Source of the DNA: Klebsormidium nitens
Lineage: Eukaryota > Streptophyta > Klebsormidiophyceae > Klebsormidiales > Klebsormidiaceae
Direction of reading: 5' to 3'
NCBI GenBank assembly: GCA_000708835.1
Contig: DF237628.1
Coordinates: 2,886 to 46,136 of the forward strand
Length of the DNA: 43,251 nucleotides
This document shows, one piece after another, positions 1-12,700 of the stretch (position 1 is the stretch's first letter; the number at the start of each line of letters is the position of its first letter). Under the pieces are notes generated by a model, which saw only the letters and a program-made list of their open reading frames with translations, was not told where the DNA came from and made no database searches. The position numbers and the translations under genes were made by a program.

Positions 1-2518
1 AAGGGGTCAGACGAGATGGAAGTCTGCCTATGCCCGATGACTTGATGAGGAAAAGACGCAGGTGTAGGACAGCAAAAAATGAAGTAATCAGAAACCTGAG
101 AGAACTTCAGTGACATCTTGCCAGGGCTGCAAACGTCGAAGACATGCAGCCAGAATTCAATCGACCCATAACAGAACAGCATAAGATGAAGGAACGAGCA
201 GCAAGCAACGGGCTTGGGCAAGAACTCAGACCTAGACCACAACGAGGTCCCAGATCACTTATCCATGAAGAAGTCGCTTTAGAGCGTCTGTTGACGTCGG
301 TCCAAACACTTACTTCCCCTTGACGAACTCCGCATAATTGTCTGCATTTGGCGAGCACAGCACCACCCAGCGGCCTTCACCCGGGAATTGCGTCTCGCGG
401 GGAGCTCGTCCATCTTGGAGTAGCCAGACAGAAGGGCACTTGCAGAGAGCTGTAGCCAGAGAGGACAGTCATTGCTATCGCTGGCTGATCATTGCTGGTG
501 AGCATGAGCAGAGCCCTATCACACACCACTTCGTCGATAGCAAGACCCAGAGAGAGTGCGTTGTCTTAGGTGATTACACCGTCACCTGACTTCAAGAGCA
601 AAGTGTGTTTGCATCGAGCATCAACCAACATACAAGCTTTAAAGTTATTTGAAGCCAGAAGCCAACTACACTTCGATGCCGAACAAGGGTTTCACAGTTG
701 CAATATCATGACACCTGTTTGCTTACCTCGAAGGGATCGCCAGTCAACATCGCCTTCCGAAGCCTGTTTGACATGGATTGCAGACGGATTGGAGAAATCA
801 AAGAAAAGGATGGTGTCCTTATTGATGGTGTCCGTGTACCTGCGAGGCAGACTGATAAAGTTGGGCACGTAGGGTTGGCACATAACAAGGAAGCATCTCT
901 CTCGTTGAGGAAGGCCTTGTTAGAAGCAGCGTGCTCAGCGACACAAGTCAAAGCACACAGTTACAGATTTGGCCAGCCAAGAGTGGTGTACGCGTACCTG
1001 TAGGCCACCTGTGCCCCCTGCTCTGCCAAGTGGTGCAGGAGGAGAACCGCAAAGGCAGACTTTCCGATGCCCGGGGTGCCACTCAGGACAACCGCAAAGT
1101 CGTTTCCAAGAGCCTCGAGCTTCTTCAGCACCAGGCGGTAGCACTCCCGAATTAGAATGCTGTCCTTTAGGCCTGGTGGCAATCCCTCCCTGAGCTCGGG
1201 CGGAATCTGGATGACTCCACTGGCGGTGTTCGCATGCGCGATGGACTCAGCATACTTCTGGAGCCTCTCTGGAAAAAAAAGCAAATCATCATTGTGGTGG
1301 GGACTGACCACCGGCAGATCAGACACTCTCGTGAGGATGCAAGAGTCTCCACATCAGCGAATCGCCTTTTGTGAATCGCTTTTGTGGTGGGCACTGCCCA
1401 GTGGCAAAATTTGAATTGTGCCCATGCAGAAACTCTACCACAGTCAAACAGCACCTGAAACAGCGATCAGATAGAAGACAATGCTGACAGGTGCGACAAG
1501 CGCTTCAGCACACCACGCCAACAGGTGGAGACAGGTACAAAGACTTACCCAAGACTGCAGGGTCTGTAAACCCCGCCGCTGCACACAACAGAAGCTTTCT
1601 GTCAGCAGTCCACACGCAGTGACTGGATAAGCCAACTGCAAATGCTAAGCAGGCTATGAGGTTGGAAAGAGTTTCGCTACACCGCAAAACCTTTCCACCT
1701 GCATGTTGTCATGACCCACAGAGCAACCCACCAACCTCAGGCAAACACAGATACAAAAACCCTTCTTAAGCAGCAACAATTGAGACAGATTGCCATGGCT
1801 CATTGAGCAGACACCTGAACTGCAGGCAAAGAGAGATAGAAAACCCTCTGTGCGGTGTGCCATACCACTCTCTTTGCGAAACATCGAGAAGCAGCAGGGG
1901 AATTGCCTGCAGCACAACATTGGCAGCAGAACGCCGCTCATGGTCTTTTCAAATATGTGCACTGGTTTGCTGGGCTGTTCCAAGGAGACCGCTCTCCATG
2001 CGTAAGACGACGGTAGAGATACCTGTTGTCTGCTGCAGCTTCAATTTTTCCACCTCCGCCTGCGCGAGCGCGGTCAGTCGCTGCTCCAGCGCGGCCTCCT
2101 TCTGCCGCAGCGCGGCCTTCTCCCGCTGCAAGAACTCTGTGCTCTCGCCTGCAGCCGCAGCAGTCTTGATCTGGTTCTCCACATCGTCAATCTCCTTCTC
2201 CACACGCTTGATGCTCGACTTGAGGAGCTGTGCCTCATCCTTGACCTGTTCAGCATGAGGCACGCTGTCAACCAAGTTGGAACTTCCGGGAGACTCTGCT
2301 CCATCCCGGGGAATGTCTGCTCTCGGCGAGAAACGCCTCAATCCTGACCCCACCCTGTAGTCGGAATGAAACCGGCCCAGCCTCAATCCCTCATACAGAG
2401 ATGGAGGAAGTGTCCTGAAAGCGAATCGCTGGGGCGTTGCAGGGGCAATGTCTGCCTGCCCGCGCGAACATAAAGTTTTTGCCCCAGCCACTTTGAAGAG
2501 CACTGCGGCAGACGCCAT
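1..2518 (-). CDS. RHS/Crinkler-like P-loop NTPase, 3' end outside window
   Basis: Exons read on the minus strand: 2518-2023, 1268-998, 839-727, 413-314 and probably 126-96. All junctions are GT-AG and the phases agree. The first exon has a basic N-terminus, possibly an organelle or secretion leader, then a Lys/Glu/Gln-rich coiled coil. The second exon holds a Walker A motif, VVLSGTPGIGKSAFAVLLL, preceded by a Tyr-rich segment (YAESIAHAN). Exons three and four read FFDFSNP, then VDG and WVVLCSPNADNY. This order (coiled coil, P-loop, short beta strands, VDG, SPN) is typical of the trypanosomatid RHS and oomycete/chytrid Crinkler NTPase superfamily, which often expands in protists and may act as effectors or in DNA conflict. 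The start at 2518 is the first in-frame ATG, but an upstream exon cannot be excluded. The intron between 2022 and 1269 holds nothing recognisable. Family call by motif order only. Confidence 0.65.
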
Positions 2519-3758
2519 TCACCTCACCAGTGACGTCCCGCAAAGACCAATGAATGCGGCGCCTGAGCCATTCCCCACTGCCACTCAGCCCTCGCCATCG
2601 CACTCAACTTCGATCATGATGTTGGTTGCAAAAGCTGAGGCCAGTCGCCCGAACGACCCTTGGCCCGTCCGATCGCGAGCAGCGCGCGCAAGAAGGGGCT
2701 TGCAAGGAAGAAGACTCTCGACTTCAGCATCCGAAGCGTCCAGCTGGCAGCACACTGCGGAGCTTTTTTTTTTGGCGCGCACACCAAGGGCGTTCAGAGC
2801 AAGGCGAAAGTCCTGCTTGAGTCAGCAGTCTGACTCAGGCCCTGACAAGGCCAACGCAAACAGGAGGTATTGGAAGCCCTGAACACTCAGCTCAAACACA
2901 TTCTGGAAACTCAGGCCAATGCAGCAAAGACTCAAGCAGCTTCAGTCCTGTCGCTTTGTTGGTAGCCTTCTAAAGGGTGACAATTTTCGGACAGCTAACG
3001 CAGCACTTTGGAAGGGTTAGGAAGCTTCTGCCAACGCAGCAGCCTGCCAACAAAGCAGAGGCTGCAGCTTTTTTGGATCATGCACAGTAATCGACTGAAT
3101 CCGCGTACTCATGGGATGTAAAGGGGCAATCTTTTGCTTTAATCCTTTCATTTGCAGATGAGCTTTTCCGGGACTCCCCTTCTTTTCAAATCTCACTCAT
3201 CTTTCCAAACGCCTGCGAGTATGGTCTACAGACACGCCGCCTAGAGTCGATGGTCCTTTTAGTAACCCAGATACCGCCTGCCATCATGGTAAGTCTTATG
3301 CTACTGAGACCTAGTGTAGCCTAAGCTAAGTCAACCCTGTGAAGCGCAGACTTGATGCTGACAATCAGCAGCTGAAGCTGATCAGGCTGTGAGCCTGACA
3401 GAGCTCTGGTCACATAAAGCTGGCTGGTTGCGTATGCCAGCTGAGCTGCCATGTCTTTCGACATGCACCTGCCTTGGGATTGGTGAGTGCTTTTCTGGAC
3501 AGCACTGGGGCTGGAAAGTGATTGGGGATCAGAATTGCAGACTGGGAGATGGGCGTGATGAGAGCGGAGTGACTATAAAGGCACGTGTTTTCAAAAAACG
3601 GTCCAAATATTATACTAGTGGTCAATCTCTAGTTGAGTTGCAGAGTTGCAGAGTTGCAGGATCAGCGGGGAAATGTTTGCGTCTAGTTCTGTCTAGGTCT
3701 GAACGCACTCAAGTATAGTGCAAGCTAAGATGCTCACAGGTATTCTGCTCATGTGTAC
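2519..3758. other. Intergenic region between divergent genes
   Basis: No convincing exon is seen. It separates the minus-strand RHS-like gene from the plus-strand primase-helicase gene. One detail: an ATG at 3286-3288 is followed immediately by a consensus donor (gtaagt at 3289), so a first exon ending just after its start codon is possible for the downstream gene. This is weak evidence. Confidence 0.3.
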
Positions 3759-6700
3759 AGTGATGTGTCAGAATCAGAAGGGACCCAAGGAGAGGACATC
3801 GAAGGTGCTGAGTATGCTGATCGATCTGTCGATGGATCTCAGTCTGGACAGTCACTACAAGGTTTCTTTGACGATCAAGATTCTGGCAGCATACAAGGTC
3901 CAAGCTTCTACTGGGCTCTCAACAATGAGGTTAGCGTCAACCCAGTCCAGTGGGCTTTTGGGTCCTACGAAATGACTTGCACGCACCATGTTGGCTTGAA
4001 AGTCTGTGTCTGAGATTTACACCAGGGTGTCTGCGCATTCTCTTGCAACTGCCTCGTGCAACATTGGTACCCGTTTATGCAAAACTGACCAGTGTCTTCT
4101 GCTGTCAAGCCACTTCTGGGTTTGCTGTGCTGTACAGGGTGTTTCACCCACCTCTCCGGTTGCCAACTGGTCTATCAACAGCGCTTTTAGAGAGCTGATT
4201 CCTGTATCACCGTCAAACAGATGCAAACGCAAGGTACGAACTGGATTGCGAAAAGCTGAGAGACATGAGCAACATGATGCCAGCGCAATTTGTCTCGATG
4301 CGACTTCGTTGGGTTGCTAAATCTGGTGTGCCGCTAAGGCACGCGTGCTTCGCAGCTGAAGCAATCTTGGCTTGTCATCAGGAAGGCGCCTGGTGACGCT
4401 GATTGATGGTGGACTGAAGTCCACACCGATCAGGCTTGTTGCGTGTCCTCTTTGCAGTCCTCCAACGGTGAAGGCGAGCGCTGCCCAGAAGGAGCTTGTC
4501 TCGAGGAGGACATTGTTGGGGTGGTATTCACAATGCGGGCGCTCGAGAGGAAGCGACGCCGTCCGATTCTCTCTCAAGAGATAGAGGAGGCGGAGGAGGA
4601 GCACGTGCCAACGCCGCAACCATTCTCACATGTGAGCCGCTCGTTGGTATGCTTGAGGAGCTCTTGTGCCCTGCAATATCCAAGAGAACTTAGGCACTCC
4701 GCCCTCTACAGGCTCATCGCGACTTTCATGTTGGCTGGGCGGAAAGTCCTGCCCCTGGTCTACACCTTGTCATTAGAATTAAGGAATCCAGACTTCTACC
4801 ATTTGCAAGGTGTAGGCCATAAGCAAGCCCGACCATACAGCCGTTGGCAAGAATGACGGTGGGCACGTGCCCGTCTCTGGTCCACACCTTGTCATTGGAA
4901 ATAAGGAATTCAGTCTTCTGTCGTCTGCAAGGTGGGCCATAAGCGAGCCCCTCCCCACAGTACGTGCCCCGCCTCTGGTCCACATCTTGTCATAGGAAAT
5001 AAGGATATCAGTCTCCTGCTATCCGCAAGGTGTAGCCCAAAGCAAGCGGTATTCGAAAATGAGGGTATGCTCGAATGCGAGTGTCCAGTGTGTGCTTCAT
5101 GCAGGTACTCGAGAGGGGCCAGGATGTGCGCTTGCGGCTTCAGGGGAACCCCGCTGAGGATCTGAGTAGCGCAGCAAGCCCACCCCCCGATGCAGAAGCT
5201 GGCAAGCACAGCGCAGCCCCCAACTTCGATCCGCCTTCTCATTCGGCGACCTGCGCTTCGGTTGGAGATGTAAGTCCCGATTGTGCAAAGACACTCAGTC
5301 TCGTCAAACTTCCAGTGTTGCACCTTGTCGATCGACCTGAGCTTACGGAATCTGTTTGGACCAGGCCATGCAAGCTCGATCCAAAGCGCAGATGGTGGGC
5401 AAATATCGGGTCCACACCTTTCATTGGGGATTGGGAACCAAGTTAATTGCCAATCGCAAGGTGTAGGCTATAAGCAAGCCCGACGAAAACCCGCGGTTCT
5501 CAGAGCCGAAAATGGGCATGCGTCATGCTTCTTGAGAACCGGGTCTACACCTTGTTATTGGAAGTAAGGAATTCAGGCTTTTGCCATCTGCAAGGTGTAG
5601 GCCACAAGCAGGCTCGACCACACCCTGCGATATTCAAAGCCGATGATGGGCACTTCCCTCTTCTTTCTGTTTTTCTCAACAGTCCACACATCGTCATTGG
5701 TGCAGACATTGAGTCTCTCCCCATCTGCAAGGTGTGGACCATATGGAAAGGGGGTTTTTGCTCGACGCTCATCATATGCGTGTCCATGTGTGCAGGAACT
5801 TGGCGTGGCAACAGGCGATGGTCATGATGTGTGCCAGCAGTCCACGGGATCCGCTGCAGGGGAGCTACATGTGAGTTGGACCATTTACTGATTCTCGATG
5901 CCGGAGGCTAGATCCGCCATCGTCTGCGCCAGGCTTAGGCAGTCTCCTTGACGCACTTGTAAGTGCTGCAAAGTAAACGTGCTCAAAAAGGCGCCTCGTC
6001 TGTGTCCCAGGTTCGTTCAGAAAAGCGAACGGCACTGCTACTCTCAGGTTCCATTCGACCACTTCGAGCCTCTTAATCGCATTGCAGTAATATTCCGTCG
6101 TCTAAAGTTGCCTCATATCTATGCCGGTTGCCCCTAAGCCCCTCGCCTTCTTCTTCTTGTGCAGTACATGGGCCCTTCCCCCGCTCCTCCGCATCCTGCC
6201 GATGAGCCTCGCTCTGCTGCTACGGAGCCCACACCTTCGGTGAGTCCACTTGCGAGGACCGCTCAGCTCCTTTTCCCACACGGCAGAGCAGTGCAAAATA
6301 AGGTACTTTAACCAGCCCGCGTGGTACAAGTGGTTGTACAAGTTCCCTTCCTCGATCCAGACAAGAGCTCGCTTGTATGGGGAGACCGTTCACTGTCAGT
6401 AGGAGGATAGGATCTGAAACGAGTTCCTTTTGGGGCTGGAGGCGCTTGCATACGTCTTGCTCAGTCCTGACCGGCCGCTTTCGACAACCTCACAAGGGAG
6501 CCGTAGGTCTTCCTCGTGGCAGTGGTCGTGCACAGCTTCAATATTTGAGCACTCACCCCTCCGCCATAGTGCTTCCCCCCAGGTTAAAGCAGCAAGGCGA
6601 TCAGAATCTTGGGTGCCAAAGGCTCGTCAAACGGTGAAGAAGAAATCACAGTGAGCTAGTCGTCCCCTCCTTTGTCATCTCGGGCTAGACTCTTGCCAGT

Positions 6701-9700
6701 GATCCTCGTTAGGATTCAGTCTGATCGGGTCACTGAGCCCACAGAGGCATCTTCATCCGACATAGGGACCTGGTGTCGACATAGGGACCTGGTGCATGCT
6801 TTTGTTCCCAGGGTAGCAAGCCTGTGGCTGAGGAGCTTTGGCCCGGCACTGACCTATTTCCTTCTTGCTTCACCCACAGCAAGCGTGCGAAGCCGATTTC
6901 TGCCCCAGTGGACGAGGCGGCTCGTGCAGAGATCCGGGCGGCTCGTGAGGCTCACTTCCGAACTTTGGAGGGATTGAAGCTTCAACCAAACGGGCAAGAG
7001 GTGCGAACGATTCTGGCTAACCTCGGAGTTCCGCTTGCAGCCCTTGCAGGCCCAGTTTTCAGTGTTGTGACTCGGGTTTAGCCTTGGTTTTTGTGGTTAG
7101 AGTTCCTCGCTGCCAAGGTGCAGCTTCCCGTGCACATCTCTCTGGAGATTGCTGAACTCCTTTCTGCCGTTCACCTAGATTCGACTGCGATGTTAAGCAG
7201 TCCAGATGGCCATTAACAGCCGCCACCTTAAGAACTGACGGAAACACGCGCTTGCTTCTTTTCGTAGGTGATGGCGCGGCCGATGTCCGAGGCGCAAGGA
7301 GGGGGGCATCAAGCCCCCCAAGAAGCAGTCGCGGCAGAGGCACTTGGCGAGCGCTCGTGCGTGGACGTGACGGTGGCCGAAGGCGGCGAGGAGGACCAGC
7401 AGGGTGGCGAGTGAGCCTTTGCTCTTGAATGACTCGTCAAGTCCGTGCCTGTGAGTGCAGGGCGTCTGATCATCATCAAAGACGTTCTCAGAACAGCAAA
7501 ACGTCCTCACGATGATCGCCAAGGTTATCACTCGCATACTTCCGATCGTCGCAGGCACCTCGTTGCGGCGGTGCGACAGTCCGTCCAGCACAGCCCATGG
7601 GAGGCGCTCAGGCAGGCTGAGGTGAGGCTAACGGTTATTAGAGAAGGCACGTGCTACGTTGTTAGAGGCTTTCATAGATTCATCAACGGGAAGATTTGCG
7701 GGACTGGCCTGCAGGGCCAGGCGGGTGTCAGGACCGTTCATGAGGGGTAAGGCATGCGGGGTCGGGTAATGCATCAATATCAGCGTCAGGCTTGGGTCCC
7801 ATTTGTTGGGTCAGACTAGGACGCAAGCTCGAGCCAGAGCGCGGATGGGCATGGTAGGCACGTGCCTTGCCTCTGGTCCACACCCTGTCGTTAGAAGTAA
7901 GGAACCAGCCTTTTGCCATCTGCAAGGTGTAGGCCATAAGCCAGCCCGGCCACACAGCGGTTGGCAGAATCGATAGTAGGCACGTGCCCTGCCTCTGGTC
8001 CACACCTTGTCTTTAGAAATAAGGAACCAAGCCCTCTGCCACTCGCAAGGTGTAGGCCAAATTAAGCGGTATGAGGGTAGGCTCGGATGCGAATGCCAAA
8101 TTCCGTGTGGACTTTACGCAGGAACTCGAGAGGCGCCAGGATGCGCGCCAGCGGCTCCAAGGGACCCTCGCCGCGAATTCCAGTGACGCATCAAGCCGGT
8201 CCCCCGTTGCAGAAGCCGGCGAGCCCAGCGCGGTCCCCAACTTCGATGCGCGTTCTCGACTCGCGACCTGCACTTCAATTGAAGATGTAAGTTCGGGTCG
8301 TGCAAAGGCATACGATCCCGCCAAACTCTTTGCCAAACTCTTTGCTTGACCTGAGCTACAAAGCCTGGCTGAACCATGCGATGCAAGCTCATCGACAGCG
8401 CAGATGGTGGGTGAGGGCCTGTCTCTCCCTTTAAGAGTTCGGTCTACACCTTGTCATTGGAAATTAGGAATTCAGCTTTTCGCCATCTGCAGGGTGTAGG
8501 CCATAAGCAAAGTCCGACCACGGCGCGCTCGGCAGACAACGAGCACGCAGCTAGTCTCTTCTCGTTGCCTGCTTGTTCGAAACCATGGTTCACGCCCCAA
8601 CTCTGGTATCAATGGGTCGCGTTTTTGGTCAGCTGCAAGGTGTGAACCAGAAGAAGCAATCTTCGAACTCTCGGCGCACGATGACAGGATCAAGTGCTCA
8701 CCTGTTCTGAACATGCACGCGTGTATGTGCAGGATTGTGGGGCAAGAGTGGACGAGAATCAGAGTACGCGCCAGCAACTCCCGGAGATTGCCGCTGAGGA
8801 TGTGATCAGCGCAATCACCCTGCAGAGTGCCGTGCGCCAATCGCTCCGGGGGATTGCCGTTGGAGTTGTCAGCCGCGCAGCAAGGCCGTCCTCTGTTGTG
8901 GATGCTGACCATCCCAGCATAGCCCCAAACCGAAACGAGCCTTCCCTCGAAGATGTAAGTTTCAACTGCTCGAAAAACGCATTGATGACTGATCGGATCA
9001 GGCATCACATTCTCTGTGTATGCGCGAAGTCCAAAGAGATCCTCTTCCTCCTTGTGTTTAGGCTTAATGAAGGCCTTCAGGATCCGCCTCCAAGAGATTG
9101 GTCACGTAGGGAGTGACTGTGCTCTGATCCCTGTCCTCGAAGCCGCCATCCTCTTTGAACTCCTCCACCAAGGGCGGCCAATCCAATACACTCGTATCAC
9201 CGCACCGGCTTGTTGGATGCAAGCTCGAGTCTGAGCCGGATGGCTATGGTATGCATGCGCCTCCGGTCTACACCTTGTCATTGGAAGTAAGAAACCAGTC
9301 TTCTGCCATCTGCAAGGTGTAGGCCATAAGCGAGCCCCTCCAAAACGAACGTGCCCGCCTCTGGTTCATATCTGGTCCATACCTTGTCATTAGTTCTAAG
9401 GAACCAGTCTTCTGCCATCTGCAAGGTGTAGGCCACAGCAAAGGGTGTTCTGAAAATCGAGGGCAGGCACGTTTGTGAGTGTTTGATTCCAGCATGCGCA
9501 TTTCTGCAGAAATCTGAGAGAAGTCAGGATGCGCGCCAGCGGCTCCAAGGGATCCCCTCCGACGATCTCAGCAGCGCAGCGAGCCTGCCCCCCGGTGCAG
9601 AAGCTAACGAGCCCAGCGCTCCCCCCGACTTCGACCCGCCTGCTCGGTTTGCGACCTTGGCTTCAGTTGAAGCTGTAAGTCCCGGTTGTGCAGAGACATT

Positions 9701-12700
9701 TCCATCCCGTTTGCACCTTGTCAATGGACATTCATGAGCTTCTGTAACCTGTCTGGGCCCTGAGATGCAAGCTCGATCGAAAGCGCAGAAAGTGGACGAG
9801 GTCTGTCGCTTCATATAGGAATTGGGAGTTGGTCCACACCTTGTCAATGGAAATGAAGAATCCAGTCTTTCACCCTTTGCAAGGTGTAGGCCAGAAGCAA
9901 GCCCGACCCTGGCATGCTCAGCACACAGTGAGCACGTACTTGTCGACGGGCAGCTAGCCTCTTCTCATTGTCGGCTCATTCAAACCTATGTTTTACGCCC
10001 TAATCTCGGCACCAATGAATACCGTTCAGCTGCAAGGTATGGACACAAGGAACCAAGCTTTGAAACTGCGGCGCATGTTTGCAGATCCGAGTGATGACTC
10101 GCTCTGACCGTGTATGCGTGCATGTGCAGGATCCTGAGGCAGGACGGGGCGAGGGCCACGACGAGCGCCAGCAGCTCCAGGCGATCGCAGATGAGGATGT
10201 CAGCCGCGCAACCACCCCGCCCCTCGATATAATGGCCGGCCAACCCAGCACAGCCCCCAACCAAAACGAGCCTCCTCGATCTGGGAACGAGGCTTCGATC
10301 GAAGATGTAAGTCTCAACCACTCAGAAGACGTTTACTGATGACCGATCAGATCAAAACGCATATGCGCCGCCTCTGGTCCACACCCTGTCCTTGGAAATA
10401 AGGAACCCAGTCTTTTGCCATCCGCAAGGTGTAGGCCATAAGCAAACCCGACAACACAAATGATTGGCAGAATTGCTGATGGGCACGTGTCCTGCCCCCG
10501 GTCCACACCCTGTCATTAGAAATCAGGAACCCAGCCTTAGCCATCCGCAAGGTGTAGGCCAACGCAAGCTCTTTTCGGAAGATGAGGGCAGGCTCGAAAG
10601 CAAGTTTCTGATTTCCAGCGTGCGCTTCGCAGGAAGTTGAGGGGAGCCAGGACGAGCGCCAGCAGCTCCGGGGAATTGCCGCTCAAGATTTCAGCTGCGC
10701 ACCCATATCGCCCCCTGTTGTGGATGCCGGCCAACCCAGCACAGCCCCCACCCGGAACGACACTTCTCGACCCCGAGATCAGGCTTTCGTCGAAGATGTA
10801 AGTCTAAACCCTCAGAACACGTTTACTGATGCCCAATGTGATCACATGTTTATGCGAAGTGGAGACAGATTTTCTTTGTCAAATAGCACGTCGTTGTCTT
10901 CTCCATTGTGGACAGGGACGTCTTCAGGATCCGTTTCCACAAGATAGGTAACATAGGTAGGGAGAGAGCCCGGATCCCGGTCCTCGAAGTCGCCATCCTC
11001 TGCGAACCCCTCGAACAAGGGCGGCCAACCGTTTTTGCATCACCGCGCTTGCCTATCTGACGAAGGTCGTCGATCTGCCCAAGCTGCTTCACGGAGCAGT
11101 CTTGTCCTGTCGCAAAGCATTCGGTCGTTGCGGTCAAGCTGAGTCAGATTTGGCACCAGTACCAGCTGTTGCGGTTGGAGACATGAGATTCTGCCTTTCT
11201 TCAGATTAGCGCTTCTTTAAATACGATTCCCGCAGCCGCTGTATGTCTCCCAGCAGTGACACGGTCTGGTTTCTTTCGTGCAGGATGCCTCATCAGTGGA
11301 CCCTCGCCTGTGCCCCGGCGAGATTGTCGTCCACAGCGAGCACGACGGGAAGTTGCTGACCGTCAAGAAGGCCGAGCTAGGCACCTTCCTCTTCGCCAAG
11401 CGCAAGTTCGACGACAAGGTCGACTACCAGGACGCGAAGAACGGGCCGCAGGGTTGCTGCCGTCGTTACGGCGAAGTGCTCGGCCATCAGGTCGAGATCC
11501 GGCGCCTGCGTCCCTCCCGGGAGTTCGGGTCTTACCCGGATTGGCCCTCAGCCTATCCCAAACTGCGCGGCGAGCCTCATCTGGAGGAGGCCATCAAAGC
11601 GGGGTGTCCCTGCAAGCCGTACCTGGATCTGGAACGAGACGGGGGCCTGCCGGATGGGGAGACCCTCGAGACGGTCATTGACGCCTTCGAGGGGGCGATC
11701 ACGGGCATCTTCGAATCGGAATACGGCCAGGAGCTCTCAAAGGAAGCCTTCAACTGGATCCCCTGTGATTATGGGCCGGGTGGCAAGTTTAGCCTGCACC
11801 TGGTCATCTCCTCCCACTCCCCCCAGTTTGTCTACCGCTCCAACCTGGCGCCCCCAGCGGACCCCCAAGGAGCGGGGCATCTCGCGAGAAAGCTCAGCCA
11901 GCTCTTGCCCGACCGCTACGCCGAGCTCATCGATCAATCGGTCTACACCAGAAACCGGGGGATCCGACTCCCCTTCTGTTCCAAACCCTCTAATCCTCGC
12001 AGCCGCCTGATTCCCTTGGACGAGAGTAAGCCGTACGCGGATGCCTGCATCACCTGGTTCGATGACCACGTGCAAACGATCAATGTCCCCGACGTCCTGT
12101 TCCGAGCAGTGCGCTCTCGCGAGAGGCCAGAGAATTCAAGCCACCTAAACCCCAAAGCCGCGAGCATGTATGAGGTGCAGCGGTGCACGGAGCTCATCCA
12201 GAATCTGCACCCAACGGCGTACCGCAGGGGGTCGGCGAACTCGCTGAACTACAGCTGGCACGATCGGAGCGAGCCGTGCTACTCGGGTAACGTGCATGCC
12301 GGGGGGCGGGACATCCTCTGTGTCGCGGATCGCGAGAGGAACGCCGTGTTCGCGGTGTGCAGCAGCGAGCGGTTCGATCCGGAGACGGGTGTGTGCTGCA
12401 AGGACCTGCCGGCCAAGTACCTTGGGCCGTACTGGGTGGACAACAAGACCTGGAAGGATGGTGCTGTGGAGATCGACATGGAGTACTTGGATCGGGACCC
12501 GTTGGCTGCCGCACCCATGAATCTGGCGCTGATCCGCGCCGGGGTCAGTCCTCTGACCGACAAGGTCGTCTTCAACGACATCGTGAACAAGTGAGGCCGT
12601 GCACTCATGCTTACAAGCCGTCGACGTGGCAGTGTTGCAGTGTCGCTTTTGTCAGTGCCGCGAGTCTGGCCGCTGACCAGTCCCTCACTTGAAGATTCTG

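Larger units (their letters stand above)
5105..10797 (+). repeat. Array of duplicated 55-74-codon phase-0 exons
   Basis: Related exons occur at 5105-5269, 8122-8286, 9510-9674 and 10633-10797 (165 bp each), 10130-10306 (177 bp) and 8733-8954 (222 bp, with an internal duplication). All begin after a gcag acceptor and all but 9510-9674 end in the codon GAT before gtaagt; that exon ends GCT. They encode a shared pattern: E-x-E-R-x-Q-D-x-R-x-x-L-x-G, then S-x-A-x-S-P-P, then a Pro/Asn/Glu tail ending ED. No stop occurs in frame in any copy despite clear divergence. Flanking intron sequence (for example gatgcaagctcgat) is shared too, so exon and intron duplicated together. Shorter phase-0 exons at 5796-5870 and 6165-6239 may belong to the series. 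Confidence 0.7.
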
